Below, one piece after another: positions 27,709 to 37,219 of a stretch of 64,000 bases of DNA. The position numbers and the translations under genes are program-made. This DNA comes from Campylobacter concisus (GTDB lineage: Bacteria > Campylobacterota > Campylobacteria > Campylobacterales > Campylobacteraceae), in assembly GCA_002092835.1 (NCBI GenBank), contig LVWL01000019.1:1-64000 (forward strand), given 5' to 3'. Each line of letters starts with the position of its first letter. Within the stretch, counting starts at the first letter, position 1. The notes under the pieces were generated by a model. The model searched no databases, had not been told where the DNA came from, and saw nothing but the letters and a program-made list of their open reading frames with translations.

Positions 27709-27978
27709 TTACATGCCTTTTTTCATTTCGTCTTTTTTCATACCCATGTCGTCTTTTTTCATTTCGTCTTTTTTCATTTCGTCTTTCATGCCCATGTCAT
27801 CTTTTTTCATTTCATCTTTTTTTATCATGGGTTTTTTGCCCATGTCATCTTTCATCATCTGCTCTTTCTTCATCATCTCGTCTTTGCCCATGTCGTCTTT
27901 TTTCATCATTTCAGTAGCATTTGCAAGACCACCAAGCATAAACATAGCACCAAGTGCAACTAGTAGTAATTTCTTCAT
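27709..27978 (-). CDS. Secreted Met/Lys/Asp-repeat protein (MXKDX pentapeptide type)
   Basis: An 89-aa protein: signal peptide of about 22 residues (MKKLLLVALGAMFMLGGLANA), then an almost pure low-complexity tail built of M, K, D, E and G in units such as MKKDDMG and MKKDEMKK, about ten copies. This matches the bacterial 'pentapeptide MXKDX repeat' class. Methionine-rich periplasmic proteins often bind Cu(I) or Ag(I), but that is inference. It precedes a response regulator and kinase on the same strand. The repeats run through the DNA too, so copy number may vary between strains. Confidence 0.8.
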   Translation of the reverse strand: MKKLLLVALGAMFMLGGLANATEMMKKDDMGKDEMMKKEQMMKDDMGKKPMIKKDEMKKDDMGMKDEMKKDEMKKDDMGMKKDEMKKGM

Positions 27979-28040
27979 AACGTCTCCTTTAAATGAAATA
28001 TGATGAAATACTATCTCTTTAGTGTTAAGTAAGTGTGAAT

Positions 28041-28946
28041 TTACGCAAATACAAAATAGATAACTGGAAGCGTGATAAATGAAAACAGCACGCCGATAGC
28101 CACTGAGGATATGGCTAGAGAGCTATCAAGGCCAGCTTTTATGATCATTGCGCTTGCAAGGGCTGATGTTGGCATTGCACATTGAAAAAGACCAACTACC
28201 CATGTTCTATCCATTTGGATACCTGAAAATTTTAATATGATGAAAAATATGATAGCTGGCAAGATCATCTTACATAAAAGCACGACGCTAACACCTTTGT
28301 ATGTGCTTGTGATACTGCTAAAGTTAAGACCAACACCAATCGCAAAAAGTGCCACCGGAGTAACGCTACCTTCAAACATCCTAAGTGGAGCAAAGATAAA
28401 CTCAGACAAAGGGACTTCTTTTAAGATAAGAGCCATAATAAGAGCGATAAATGGCGGAAATTTTAAAATTTTCATCGTATTTTGAAATAGCGAAACCTTT
28501 TCTGGTGCAGCAAAAGAGAGGATAAGTGGCCCAAGGATCGAAAGTGGGATACCAGTGGCTATTTGATCGTAAAAGATGACTTCATTTACCATCGCATCGC
28601 CAAAGAAGCCTTGAATGACAGGCATACCGACAAATAGGGTATTACCAAAAAGGCTTAGCATGACCATACTAACAGTTGTTACTTTAGTAAATTTAAAGAT
28701 CTTACCAAGCACCAATGCCATGACAGCACTGATAGCTGTTGAGCCAAAGCCAATTAAAATTGTATTTATAAGCGAAACATCGACGTTTACGTGATAAATT
28801 TTGTCAAAGATTAGCGCAGGCATTGCAAAACAAAGGACAAAATCCACAAAAGGGATCGAGTGCTTTTGCTCAACAATGCCGACTTTTTTAGCAAAAAAAC
28901 CAGTTGCGATTATGAAAAATATTGCAAAAAGTGGAGTGAAATTCAT
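28041..28946 (-). CDS. AEC-family transporter
   Basis: A 301-aa inner-membrane protein with about ten transmembrane helices split into two halves, of the auxin efflux carrier/malonate-type (AEC) family. N-terminal ATGFFAKKVGIVEQ and the C-terminal CAMPTSALASAMIIKAG motif fit. Substrates in bacteria include organic acids; none can be assigned here. It stands alone on the minus strand with its own 5' region. Confidence 0.85.
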   Translation of the reverse strand: MNFTPLFAIFFIIATGFFAKKVGIVEQKHSIPFVDFVLCFAMPALIFDKIYHVNVDVSLINTILIGFGSTAISAVMALVLGKIFKFTKVTTVSMVMLSLFGNTLFVGMPVIQGFFGDAMVNEVIFYDQIATGIPLSILGPLILSFAAPEKVSLFQNTMKILKFPPFIALIMALILKEVPLSEFIFAPLRMFEGSVTPVALFAIGVGLNFSSITSTYKGVSVVLLCKMILPAIIFFIILKFSGIQMDRTWVVGLFQCAMPTSALASAMIIKAGLDSSLAISSVAIGVLFSFITLPVIYFVFA

Positions 28947-29042
28947 AGCATTCTCTTTTAAATCTAAATTTTACGGAAAATTGATTATATGCCCCATAAG
29001 ATTAAATTACAATAAACCTTTTTTAAAATTTGCTCTCAAAAT

Positions 29043-30811
29043 TTATGCCTTAATATCAACCTTTTTATAAAATTTATCTCTCTCATCTATCTTTTCTTTA
29101 CCCTTTAAATCATTCTCAAGATAGCTGATATTATAAATTTCTCTTGTAGATATGCTTTTACCATTATTTAGACTGATTAAAAATTTACTCTCAAATTTAT
29201 TAGATAGATTGGCAATGGCGATCGCTCCGGCATCTTTTAGACTTACGATTTTATCACCTTGCATGAAGCCAATATCTTTAAAATCCAAGCTATTTAGCTG
29301 CACATTATTCATATCTTTTGCCTCTAAATTTGTGCTAGTTTTTAGCTCACTCGATGTATTTAGCTTGCCAGTATCGTTATAAAGCTCTTTTACGTCTATC
29401 TCTCTACCACTATCAAATTTTAGCCTTATGGTGCCATCTTTGTTTAGCTTCATAGCTATGACGCTATCGCTATCTTGCAAAGATGCGGCAGCTGTGGCTT
29501 CATTTGCTATAAAAGCCTTTTTTACTTTTTTTAAATTTGAGATACTAAACTCAAGTCCAGTTGCTTGTTTAAATTCATTTTCCATCGCGATCATTTTGGC
29601 TGATTTTGTCTTCTCAAGCTTTGATATATAAGAGTCTGCATTTTCTTCAAATTTCTTTAAATTATTGCCAAGATTTTCTATCATTTTATTATATGCGTCA
29701 AACTCAGCGTTATAATCTTTGTAAAATTTCATAAAACTATCTTTTTGAAATTTTGTATATGAGAAATTTTCATCTTTTTTGTAATCTTTACTAGGCTCAA
29801 TGATCGGATTAAATTCGCTTAATCTTGCAGTATCATCAAAACCCACTTTAAGATAGGCAAAATTTTTAAAAGAGCTATCTTTGCCAAAGATATTATTGTG
29901 TCTTAGATCGACCCAGCCGTCATTTTGGGCATATTTTTTAAAGAAATTATTTATATCATTTTTCTCTATCTTTTCATATCTGTTTTCTGCAGCGAACAAA
30001 GTATTTGGATCTGAGGCGTAGTAAGAGTGTCTATAATCAATATCTTTTGTATCCACATAAAGATCGGGATTATTTGTGATCGTTGCTTTACGATTTAGCT
30101 CTTCTCTTTCTATTTGGTTGTGGTTTATGACATTTGTGCTGATAAACTGCCTAAGATCAACCCTTGGCATTACATCGCTTAAATTTGCTATTTTTTCATT
30201 TCCGTCTTTGTCATAACCTCTTACTTTTAGCTTATCAAAGAGTATATCTTTTTGATCTAGCACTTCGTCATTGTTGCTATCAAAGCTAAAAAGATAGCTA
30301 TTATTTTCTAATTTTGTAGTGCCAAGTTTATCGTTATCGCCGTAAATATCTAAAAATACTTCTACTTCTCCATATTTTGTTTTTAGAGTGTTTGAATAAG
30401 CGTAATCGTTTAAATTTTTAAATTTTGTATTTTCTAAGTATCCACTTTTTAGTGTAGATAACATGCTGCTACTATCTGAAGCTTTTATATTTTTAAAGTA
30501 GGCATTTTCACTAAAATGATAGCCTTTAGAAAGTTCATCGGAGTGGATTTTATTGTTGCTGTAGATGAGATTTTTTGAGTAGTTATTTAAAATTTCTTCT
30601 ACTTTTTGTAGGATTTTATGTCTATTTTGCTCTTTTATCTCGCATCAGTGACATTTATAACTTTGCCTGTTTTTATACTTTCTTTTAGACTTGAAATTTG
30701 TTCGTTATTTATCTCTAAACCTTGTTTATCCTTAAAGGCATGGAGCATATCTGTAGGATTTTCTAAATCTTTTAAATTTATAAAGTTATATTTTAAAGGT
30801 GCAATATTCAT
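29043..30811 (-). CDS. Large hypothetical protein with EF-hand-like loop, one frameshift
   Basis: ATG at 30811 follows AAGGATTTTAG. Reading runs to GATGCG near 30641, where one missing base causes a stop; adding it (DA|EIKEQNRHKIL) joins to the long frame ending at 29043, giving 589 aa. It has no signal peptide. An acidic DSNNDEVLDQKD stretch with EF-hand-like spacing suggests calcium binding. Central segments are helical and lysine-rich (about 300-400). The C-terminal part has repeated strands with 'SGREIDVKELYNDTG' and 'NGKSISTREIYNISY', which look like an internal duplication. I do not recognise the family. Confidence 0.65.
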
Positions 30812-30878
30812 CTAAAATCCTTTTTAAAGATGTTGTAGATAATATCGGATAAATTTAGAAAGTATTTAGGTTTATAAA

Positions 30879-30965
30879 TGGTGCCCGAGGTCGGACTCGA
30901 ACCGACACAAGGTTGCCCTTACCAGATTTTGAGTCTGGCGCGTCTACCAGTTTCACCACTCGGGC
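30879..30965 (-). tRNA. tRNA-Leu (anticodon CAA)
   Basis: On the minus strand GCCCGAG pairs with CTCGGGC, the anticodon stem CCAGA/TCTGG encloses loop CTCAAAA, and a long variable arm (TAAGGGCAACCTTGTG) marks a class II tRNA. The T-arm GGTTCGAGTCC is canonical. Discriminator A and CCA are encoded. 87 nt. Confidence 0.97.
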
Positions 30966-31037
30966 TAAGTTAAGATTGAAATTTTAGATTTGTGAGAAGA
31001 AAGAAAAAAGGGGAGAGTTGCTCCCCGGAAAAGAAAA

Positions 31038-31340
31038 TTATTTCTTTTTACCTTTTTTAGCAGCACCAGCAGCAACTGCTTCTTTAAGTTTTTTGCCAAC
31101 TTTGAATTTAACTGCTTTGCTAGCAGGAACGTCGATAACTTTTTTAGTTCCAGGAACTCTAGCTTTTCTTGCAGCTCTGTCAGCAGTACCGAAAGTACCA
31201 AAGCCTATAAAGCTAATTGTATCGCCTTTTTCAAGAACTGCTTGGATTGTCTCCAAAGTAGCATCAACAACTTTTAGAGTATCTTTTTTTGAAAGACCAG
31301 CCTTATCGGCAACAGCTTGAATAAATTCAGCTTTTTTCAT
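31038..31340 (-). CDS. hup: HU-family DNA-binding protein
   Basis: A 100-aa nucleoid protein. N-terminal MKKAEFIQAVADKAGLSKKD helices, the conserved SFIGFGTFGTADRAARKARVPG body and the DNA-clasping arm before VPASKAVKFKVGKKLKEAV are typical of HU. The lysine tail (KKGKKK) extends the usual 90-aa length and is common in Campylobacter. HU bends and compacts DNA and helps repair and replication. Its own promoter is expected in the AT-rich 125-bp gap upstream. Confidence 0.95.
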   Translation of the reverse strand: MKKAEFIQAVADKAGLSKKDTLKVVDATLETIQAVLEKGDTISFIGFGTFGTADRAARKARVPGTKKVIDVPASKAVKFKVGKKLKEAVAAGAAKKGKKK

Positions 31341-31465
31341 GAACCATCCTTTTAAGAAGTTATGTGGCTATATTACACTCTTTTAAAAAAAAATACAATA
31401 CTTTTTCCCTAAATTTAGCTCTTTTTTTACATTTTTTTAACAAAAAACGCAGTTTTTTAAAAAAA

Positions 31466-32212
31466 TTACTCGCAAATTTCAAACGTAAGCTCGGTCTTTA
31501 GCCCAATTTTTTTCATATCAATAAGCCTTAAATTTTTAAAATTTAAGCTCATTAGTTCATCTTTATTTTTTATAAGTTTATTTGCTATCTGGCGCAAGAC
31601 TTCGCCTCTATATGCTTTTGCGTGATGACTCACTATTTTTTTATTTTTTATAAAACAAAAAGTTATGTATTCTTTTTTTATAGTGTAAAATTTTTCATAA
31701 AACTTAGCTCTAAGGTCTAAAATCTCATCATTTTGCAAAAACTCATCAACCGCTTTACTAAAATTTTTTTCATAAAATTTTGAAATTTCAAAGCCACCCA
31801 GCTTTTCACCTTGTTTTAGTTTGTATTCTGGTATCTCATCTTTTGCTAAGATAGGCCCAAATAAATTTGAAAAAATCAAAACATTATCATCTATATAGGA
31901 CTGTACTTTGTCACTTAAGCTTCGGTAGTTTAGGTGTTTGTAAGCTACGCCATCGTATCTTAAAATAGCTTTTATCGCTCCTTTGTCAAAGATATTTTTT
32001 CTTAGTTCTTCACACTCCTCAAGGTGTTTTAACCCAAAAAGTTTTTTTATTTCATCCAGGCTTGCTGTTTTTAAAAACTCATCATATTTTTTCAAAATTT
32101 CAGCTCTTTTACCAAAAAGCTCAGGAAAAATTAAATTTTTGCCATGAAATTTATCGCTTGTATTTAGAGAAATTTTACTTTCGCTTGGAGAAAAGAGAAT
32201 TTTTAATGCCAT
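31466..32212 (-). CDS. yaaA: YaaA-family peroxide stress protein
   Basis: A 248-aa protein with the YaaA/DUF328 marks: N-terminal ILFSPSESK, middle YDGVAYKHLNYRSL, LIFSNLFGPI and the late HHAKAYRGEVLRQI. In E. coli YaaA lowers free iron during peroxide stress and has a DNA-binding helix-hairpin-helix fold. Stands alone on the minus strand, divergent from flgL. Confidence 0.85.
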   Translation of the reverse strand: MALKILFSPSESKISLNTSDKFHGKNLIFPELFGKRAEILKKYDEFLKTASLDEIKKLFGLKHLEECEELRKNIFDKGAIKAILRYDGVAYKHLNYRSLSDKVQSYIDDNVLIFSNLFGPILAKDEIPEYKLKQGEKLGGFEISKFYEKNFSKAVDEFLQNDEILDLRAKFYEKFYTIKKEYITFCFIKNKKIVSHHAKAYRGEVLRQIANKLIKNKDELMSLNFKNLRLIDMKKIGLKTELTFEICE

Positions 32213-32307
32213 TTTTCTTACCTATTTTATATGTAAATTTTTGTTGGATTATACAATAAACTTTTTGTACTAAAAAAAATCAAATTTCTACCGATATAAA
32301 AACAAGC

Positions 32308-32322
32308 GGAATCATTTTTTGC
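32308..32322 (+). promoter_or_regulatory. Sigma-54-type promoter of flgL
   Basis: GGAATCATTTTTTGCTT fits the Campylobacter RpoN consensus (GGAA ... TTTGCTT), with GG at 32308-32309 and GC at 32321-32322. The GG-GC spacing is 11 bases, one more than the standard 10; a T-run length error could explain it. RpoN control fits a hook-junction gene and the presence of FlgR at 56500. Confidence 0.5.
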
Positions 32323-32352
32323 TTAGAGTGAATAAAAATTTAGGAAAAAATT

Positions 32353-34667
32353 ATGAGAATAACAAACCAACTACGTTTTAGTCAGACTTTGCATGACTAC
32401 CAAAAAAATATGACCGGTGTAAATAAAAGCTATAAGCAGCTCTCAAATGGTTTGAAAATTCAAGATCCATACGATGGTGCTGCGACTTATAATGATGCAA
32501 TGAGGCTTGATTATGAAGCAACTACTCTCACTCAAGTAGTTGATGCCACTGGTAAATCTGTAAATTTCTCAAAAAATACAGATAATGCATTACAAGAGTT
32601 TGAAAAACAGCTTGAAAATTTTAAGACAAAAGTAGTCCAGGCAGCTAGCAGCGTGCATAGTAAGACATCGCTAGAGGCTTTAGCAAATGATCTTCAAGGC
32701 ATAAAAATCACCTTGTAAATATTGCAAACACTTCGGTTAATGGGCAGTTTTTATTTTCTGGAAGCGCTGTTGATACAAGGCCAATAGATGGTGCAGGAAA
32801 ATATCAAGGCAACCGTGATTATATGAAAACATCAGCTGGTGCTCAGGTTGAGCTTCCTTATAATATCCCAGGATATGATCTATTTTTAGGAAAAGATGGC
32901 GATTACAGTAAAATTTTGACTACAAATGTTCGTTTGGCTGATCAAACTAGAACCGACATCTCTTATGCACCAAAATTTCTAAACGATAACAGCAAGATAA
33001 AAAATATGATTGGACTAAATTACGCTAGTGATTCAGTGGTTAGAAGTGATGGCTCTTACAATGGCACAATAAATCCAGATTATGATTTTTTAGATAATTC
33101 AAATGTAAATTTTCCAGATACATATTTTTTCATGCAAGGCAAAAAGCCAGACGGCACGACATTTACTAGCAAATTTAAGATGAGTGCAAATACAACAATG
33201 GCTGGGCTTATGGAAAAAATCGGCATGGAATTTGGCAATACAAAAACAACAAAAGTTGTTGATGTAAGCATAAATAACGATGGACAATTTATTATAAAAG
33301 ATCTTACCAAAGGCAACCAAACTATTGACTTTCATATGGTTGCAGCCACATCAGTAGCACCAAATCGCGGCGCAATCGCTCAAAACAACGCGCTTGATAC
33401 GGTAAATTCTCTTGAAGATCTTGAAACTATGGCAAATAACGTTCCAAAAACGGTTCATATCACCGAGTTTGTAAAGAGCAAATATACCGATAAAGATGGA
33501 AATGCGACAAATGCATTTGACTATGATAAAGTTAGATTTGAGAGAAAAGATAATGAGCTAATCGCAAATTTACCTCAAGTAGCTAGAAGAACTGGCGAAT
33601 TTGCAACCGATCAAACAAAGCTAAGTGAAGTCTCTGGTACAAAAGAGAGCTACGATAGAAATTTATATCCAAAAGATGTTGACGCTAGAAAGAGAGAGCT
33701 TTTTAATATCGACGACCAAGAGATAAATTTACAAGTAAAGTCAATCACTGGTACAAAATATGACATAAAGGTAAAAATGGGCACAGCAGGGGGTACAAAT
33801 ACTCCAGTGCAATTTGAAATAACATCTACACCACCAGGTGGCACACCTTCTGCAACTAGAACTTTAACAGTTTATAACTCAGATGAGTTTGGAAGTTATA
33901 GAACTTACGCTAGCGATTTTACTTATAGACAGCTCATGGATATCGTTGCTATGGCAGCAAGCGATAATATCCCAAACCCTCCACATGCAGAAAACGCAAA
34001 TTTTGATACAGATATTGAAAAGTTAAAAAGAGATCAAAACTATAATGCCTATAAAGAGGCTTTATCAAAAACGAAGGGTGCTGTAGAGACAACTTTAGAT
34101 GATAAAGGCAGAATGGTTTTAACTGATAAGACAAAATCAGTAACAAACATAGAAGTAACTATGCATGATGCAAAAAATAGTGATAAATTTGATGGTGATA
34201 GTACTGGTAGAGATACAGCTGGTAATGCTGGTCACCCTCAAGGAAAAGGTTCTGTCTTTAGCTTTAATGAAAATAATGCTTTAACTATTGATGAGCCAAG
34301 TACGAGCGTTTTTCAAGATCTTGATAATATGATCGAAGCTGTTAGAAAGGGATATTATAGAGCTGATGCAAATAGTAATGACCCACGAAATACCGGCATG
34401 CAAGGCGCATTACAAAGGCTTGATCATCTAATAGATCATGCAAATAAAGAGCTTACAAAGATCGGCTCTCAATCAAAACTTTTAACAGCTACAAAAGAGC
34501 GAGCCGAAGTAATGAAAGTGAATGTGCTAGCTGTTAAAAATGATGTAATTGACGCAGACTATGCGGAGTCATATCTGAAATTTACGCAGCTTTCACTATC
34601 TTATCAAGCAACCCTACAAGCAAGTGCAAAGATAAATCAATTAAGCTTGCTAAATTATTTAAATTAA
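32353..34667 (+). CDS. flgL: Flagellar hook-associated protein FlgL (FlaD), one frameshift
   Basis: A 771-aa flagellin-like hook-filament junction protein once one A is added near 32705, in ATAAAAATC (restored LQGIKNHLVNIANTSVNGQFLFSGS). N-terminal MRITNQLRFSQTLHDYQKNM and the C-terminal YLKFTQLSLSYQATLQASAKINQLSLLNYL are the conserved coiled-coil ends that polymerise. The large variable middle (about 150-650) makes it much longer than enteric FlgL (~317 aa), as in C. jejuni FlaD, which also precedes ftsK. AGGAAAAA precedes the ATG. Secreted by the flagellar export apparatus. Confidence 0.88.
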
Positions 34668-34725
34668 AATTTAAATCAGCAGGCCACCTAGCTTGCTGAT
34701 TTTTTAAAATTAAACTCAAGCGTGC

Positions 34726-34731
34726 TATAAT
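34726..34731 (+). promoter_or_regulatory. -10 box TATAAT of ftsK
   Basis: TATAAT in GTGCTATAATAAG, then AAAGGA at 34745-34750. Both signals point to translation starting near 34757, not at the first standard start codon 160 bases further on. Confidence 0.55.
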
Positions 34732-34756
34732 AAGCCTTTTTTATAAAGGATCTAAA

Positions 34757-36889
34757 ATTTTACGACATATCTTATTTACAATTTTTGTTTGCATTTTTAT
34801 ATATTTTGGTATCGCTACAGCTGCTCCAACTGCTGATTTTGTTGGCTCGCTTGGACAAAGCCTTGGTATTTTAAATATCAAATATTTTGGACTTATCGCG
34901 TATGTTTATCCATTTTTATTGATCATTTTGGGCTATTTTGTCTATAAAAATTTTAAGAAATTTGACTTTGATTTTGCTCAGTTTTTGGTAGGAATTTTTC
35001 TATTTTTTGTAGCTTTTTTGATGTTTCAAGCCTTGAGTGCTTCAAGTGTAAATGGCGGTATAATTGGAAATTTTATAGTTAGTGCCTTAAAAGAGGTGAT
35101 CGGCTCTATCGGCACTGCGGTTGCTATACTTATGATGTTTATTATCTCACTTGGGCTTGCTTTTAGGGAAAATTTTATCATTGTTTTAAGAAAGGCTTTT
35201 GTAGATAAAGAGATAAAAGTCCATGAAGAGAGAAATTTAAAAGAGATAAAACAAAAGCAACTTCCAAAAATCGAACGCAAAAGACAAAAGAATAATGATA
35301 TAAAAGAAGAAGAGCTTATAGAAGCTCAGGTGCTAAATGATGATGAACAGAATTTAGATGAAGAGCTAGAGCCTGAGCTAGAAAAAGAGAGCAGAGCTTC
35401 AACTATAAACGGAGTTGAAATTTTAAACGAAGTGGCTGAGAACAAGAAGTTGCTTGATCAAATAGAGCGAGGAAATGTGGAAAAGCCAAAGAATTTTATC
35501 TTACCACCGCTTAAATTTTTAAACGATCCGCCAAAACGCTCGCATAGTGTCAATGAAACGGAAATCGATCAGCAAATTTCTAATTTGCTTGATAAACTCC
35601 GTAAGTTTAAAATAGACGGCGATGTGGTTAGAACTTATACTGGGCCTATCGTCACGACATTTGAGTTTCGTCCAGCTCCACATATCAAGGTAAGTAAAAT
35701 TTTAACACTTCAAGATGACCTAGCGATGGCACTAAAGGCTCAAACGATCCGTATCCAAGCGCCGATCCCTGGTAAAGATGTGGTAGGCATCGAGGTGCCA
35801 AATCAAAATTTAGAAACTATATACCTAAAAGAAATTTTAGAGAGCGAAGTCTTTAAAAATGCAAGTAGCCCGCTAACTATGGCGCTTGGCAAAGATATCG
35901 TCGGTGCCCCTTTTGTGACAGACCTCAAAAAGCTCCCACATTTACTAATCGCAGGTACAACTGGATCAGGCAAGAGTGTGGGTATAAATGCGATGCTTTT
36001 AAGCTTGCTTTATAGAAATAGCCCGCAAACTTTACGTCTAATGATGATCGATCCAAAAATGCTTGAATTTAGCATATATAACGACATCCCACATCTTCTA
36101 ACTCCAGTTATTACAGAGGCTAAAAAGGCGATCACTGCACTTGCCAATATGGTCGCTGAGATGGAGCGAAGATATAAGATAATGAGCCAAACTCGTACGA
36201 AAAATATAGAGAGCTACAATGAAAAGATGAAAGAGGAAGGCGGCGAGCAGTTCCCGTACATCGTTGTGATCATCGATGAGCTAGCTGATCTCATGATGAC
36301 TAGTGGCAAGGATGTGGAGCTTTATATCGGCCGTCTAGCACAGATGGCAAGGGCTAGTGGCATACACTTGATAGTGGCAACTCAGCGCCCAAGTGTTGAT
36401 GTCGTGACTGGCCTTATAAAAGCAAATTTACCAAGCAGGATAAGCTATAGAGTAGGGCAGAGGATCGATAGTAAGGTCATCCTTGATCAAATGGGAGCTG
36501 AGAGCTTGCTCGGACGTGGAGATATGTTATTTACACCTCCAGGAAGCCCTGGTGTGATCAGGCTTCATGCACCATTTGCTAGTGAAAAAGAGATAGAAAC
36601 GGTTGTAAATTTCTTAAAAGAGCAACAAGATGTAGTTTATGATGAGAAATTCTTAATAGAAGAAGGCACAAGCGGAAGTGTGGCTGCTGGTACTCTAGGA
36701 GAAGATGAACTTGATGAGCTTTATGAAGAGGCCAAAGAGATCATTTTAAGTGAGCAAAAAACGTCAATAAGCTATCTGCAAAGACGCCTAAAGATAGGTT
36801 ATAACAAAGCTGCAAATATAATCGAACAAATGGAGAAAATGGGTGTTTTAAGCCCAGTGAATGCAAAAGGACAAAGAGAAATTTTATAG
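34757..36889 (+). CDS. ftsK: DNA translocase FtsK, probable non-standard start
   Basis: About 710 aa. Four N-terminal membrane helices, an acidic/charged linker (about 140-220), a RecA-like motor with Walker A AGTTGSGKSVG and Walker B IVVIIDELADLMM, and a C-terminal gamma winged helix (SYLQRRLKIGYNKAANIIEQME) that reads polar DNA motifs and activates Xer recombination. The first standard start in frame is TTG 34919, which would remove one membrane helix. The frame is open and protein-like back to ATT 34757, 6 bases after AAAGGA. Either ATT is used or a base error hides the start. C. jejuni also has ftsK after flaD. Confidence 0.88.
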   Translation: MLRHILFTIFVCIFIYFGIATAAPTADFVGSLGQSLGILNIKYFGLIAYVYPFLLIILGYFVYKNFKKFDFDFAQFLVGIFLFFVAFLMFQALSASSVNGGIIGNFIVSALKEVIGSIGTAVAILMMFIISLGLAFRENFIIVLRKAFVDKEIKVHEERNLKEIKQKQLPKIERKRQKNNDIKEEELIEAQVLNDDEQNLDEELEPELEKESRASTINGVEILNEVAENKKLLDQIERGNVEKPKNFILPPLKFLNDPPKRSHSVNETEIDQQISNLLDKLRKFKIDGDVVRTYTGPIVTTFEFRPAPHIKVSKILTLQDDLAMALKAQTIRIQAPIPGKDVVGIEVPNQNLETIYLKEILESEVFKNASSPLTMALGKDIVGAPFVTDLKKLPHLLIAGTTGSGKSVGINAMLLSLLYRNSPQTLRLMMIDPKMLEFSIYNDIPHLLTPVITEAKKAITALANMVAEMERRYKIMSQTRTKNIESYNEKMKEEGGEQFPYIVVIIDELADLMMTSGKDVELYIGRLAQMARASGIHLIVATQRPSVDVVTGLIKANLPSRISYRVGQRIDSKVILDQMGAESLLGRGDMLFTPPGSPGVIRLHAPFASEKEIETVVNFLKEQQDVVYDEKFLIEEGTSGSVAAGTLGEDELDELYEEAKEIILSEQKTSISYLQRRLKIGYNKAANIIEQMEKMGVLSPVNAKGQREIL

Positions 36890-36911
36890 CTAAAGTCATA
36901 AATTATTTTAA

Positions 36912-36946
36912 TTTTAGAATTTTAATTTTTTATTAAAATTCTAAAA
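36912..36946. terminator. AT-rich hairpin after ftsK
   Basis: TTTTAGAATTTTAAT (36912-36926) and ATTAAAATTCTAAAA (36932-36946) form a perfect 15-bp stem with a 5-T loop between ftsK and the tRNA promoter. Low GC makes it a weak hairpin, but position fits a terminator. Confidence 0.55.
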
Positions 36947-36950
36947 AGTC

Positions 36951-36979
36951 TTGACAAAGCACATTAAAATCTATATAAT
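36951..36979 (+). promoter_or_regulatory. Consensus sigma-70 promoter of the tRNA-Gln/tRNA-fMet unit
   Basis: TTGACA (36951-36956), 17-base spacer, TATAAT (36974-36979). Both boxes match the consensus exactly, which is unusual in Campylobacter and fits a stable-RNA promoter. RNA should begin about 12 bases before tRNA-Gln. Confidence 0.85.
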
Positions 36980-36997
36980 TACAACTCTTAAAAACAT

Positions 36998-37072
36998 TGG
37001 GGTATCGCCAAGCGGTAAGGCAACTGGTTTTGGTCCAGTCATTCAGAGGTTCGAATCCTCTTACCCCATCCA
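36998..37072 (+). tRNA. tRNA-Gln (anticodon TTG)
   Basis: Acceptor TGGGGTA/TACCCCA, anticodon stem ACTGG/CCAGT around loop TTTTGGT with anticodon TTG, and T-arm GAGGTTCGAATCCTC. CCA is encoded. The discriminator base is T where E. coli has G. 75 nt. Confidence 0.97.
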
Positions 37073-37098
37073 CTTTTTAAATCCAAAATAATACTTAT

Positions 37099-37179
<81 letters not shown>

Positions 37180-37219
37180 CATTTTATCGATATTTGAAAC
37201 ACTTTTTAAAATGCTTAAA

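Noticed and set aside
27709-27910. Possible CRISPR-like array because of regular short DNA repeats
   Set aside because: The repeats are in frame, encode the MKKDDMG units, have no unique spacers and no cas genes are nearby.
27650-28003. Plus-strand reading frame rich in Ser/Phe repeats opposite the Met/Lys/Asp protein
   Set aside because: It is the antisense image of the repeat gene; the minus-strand frame has a proper signal peptide and ribosome site.
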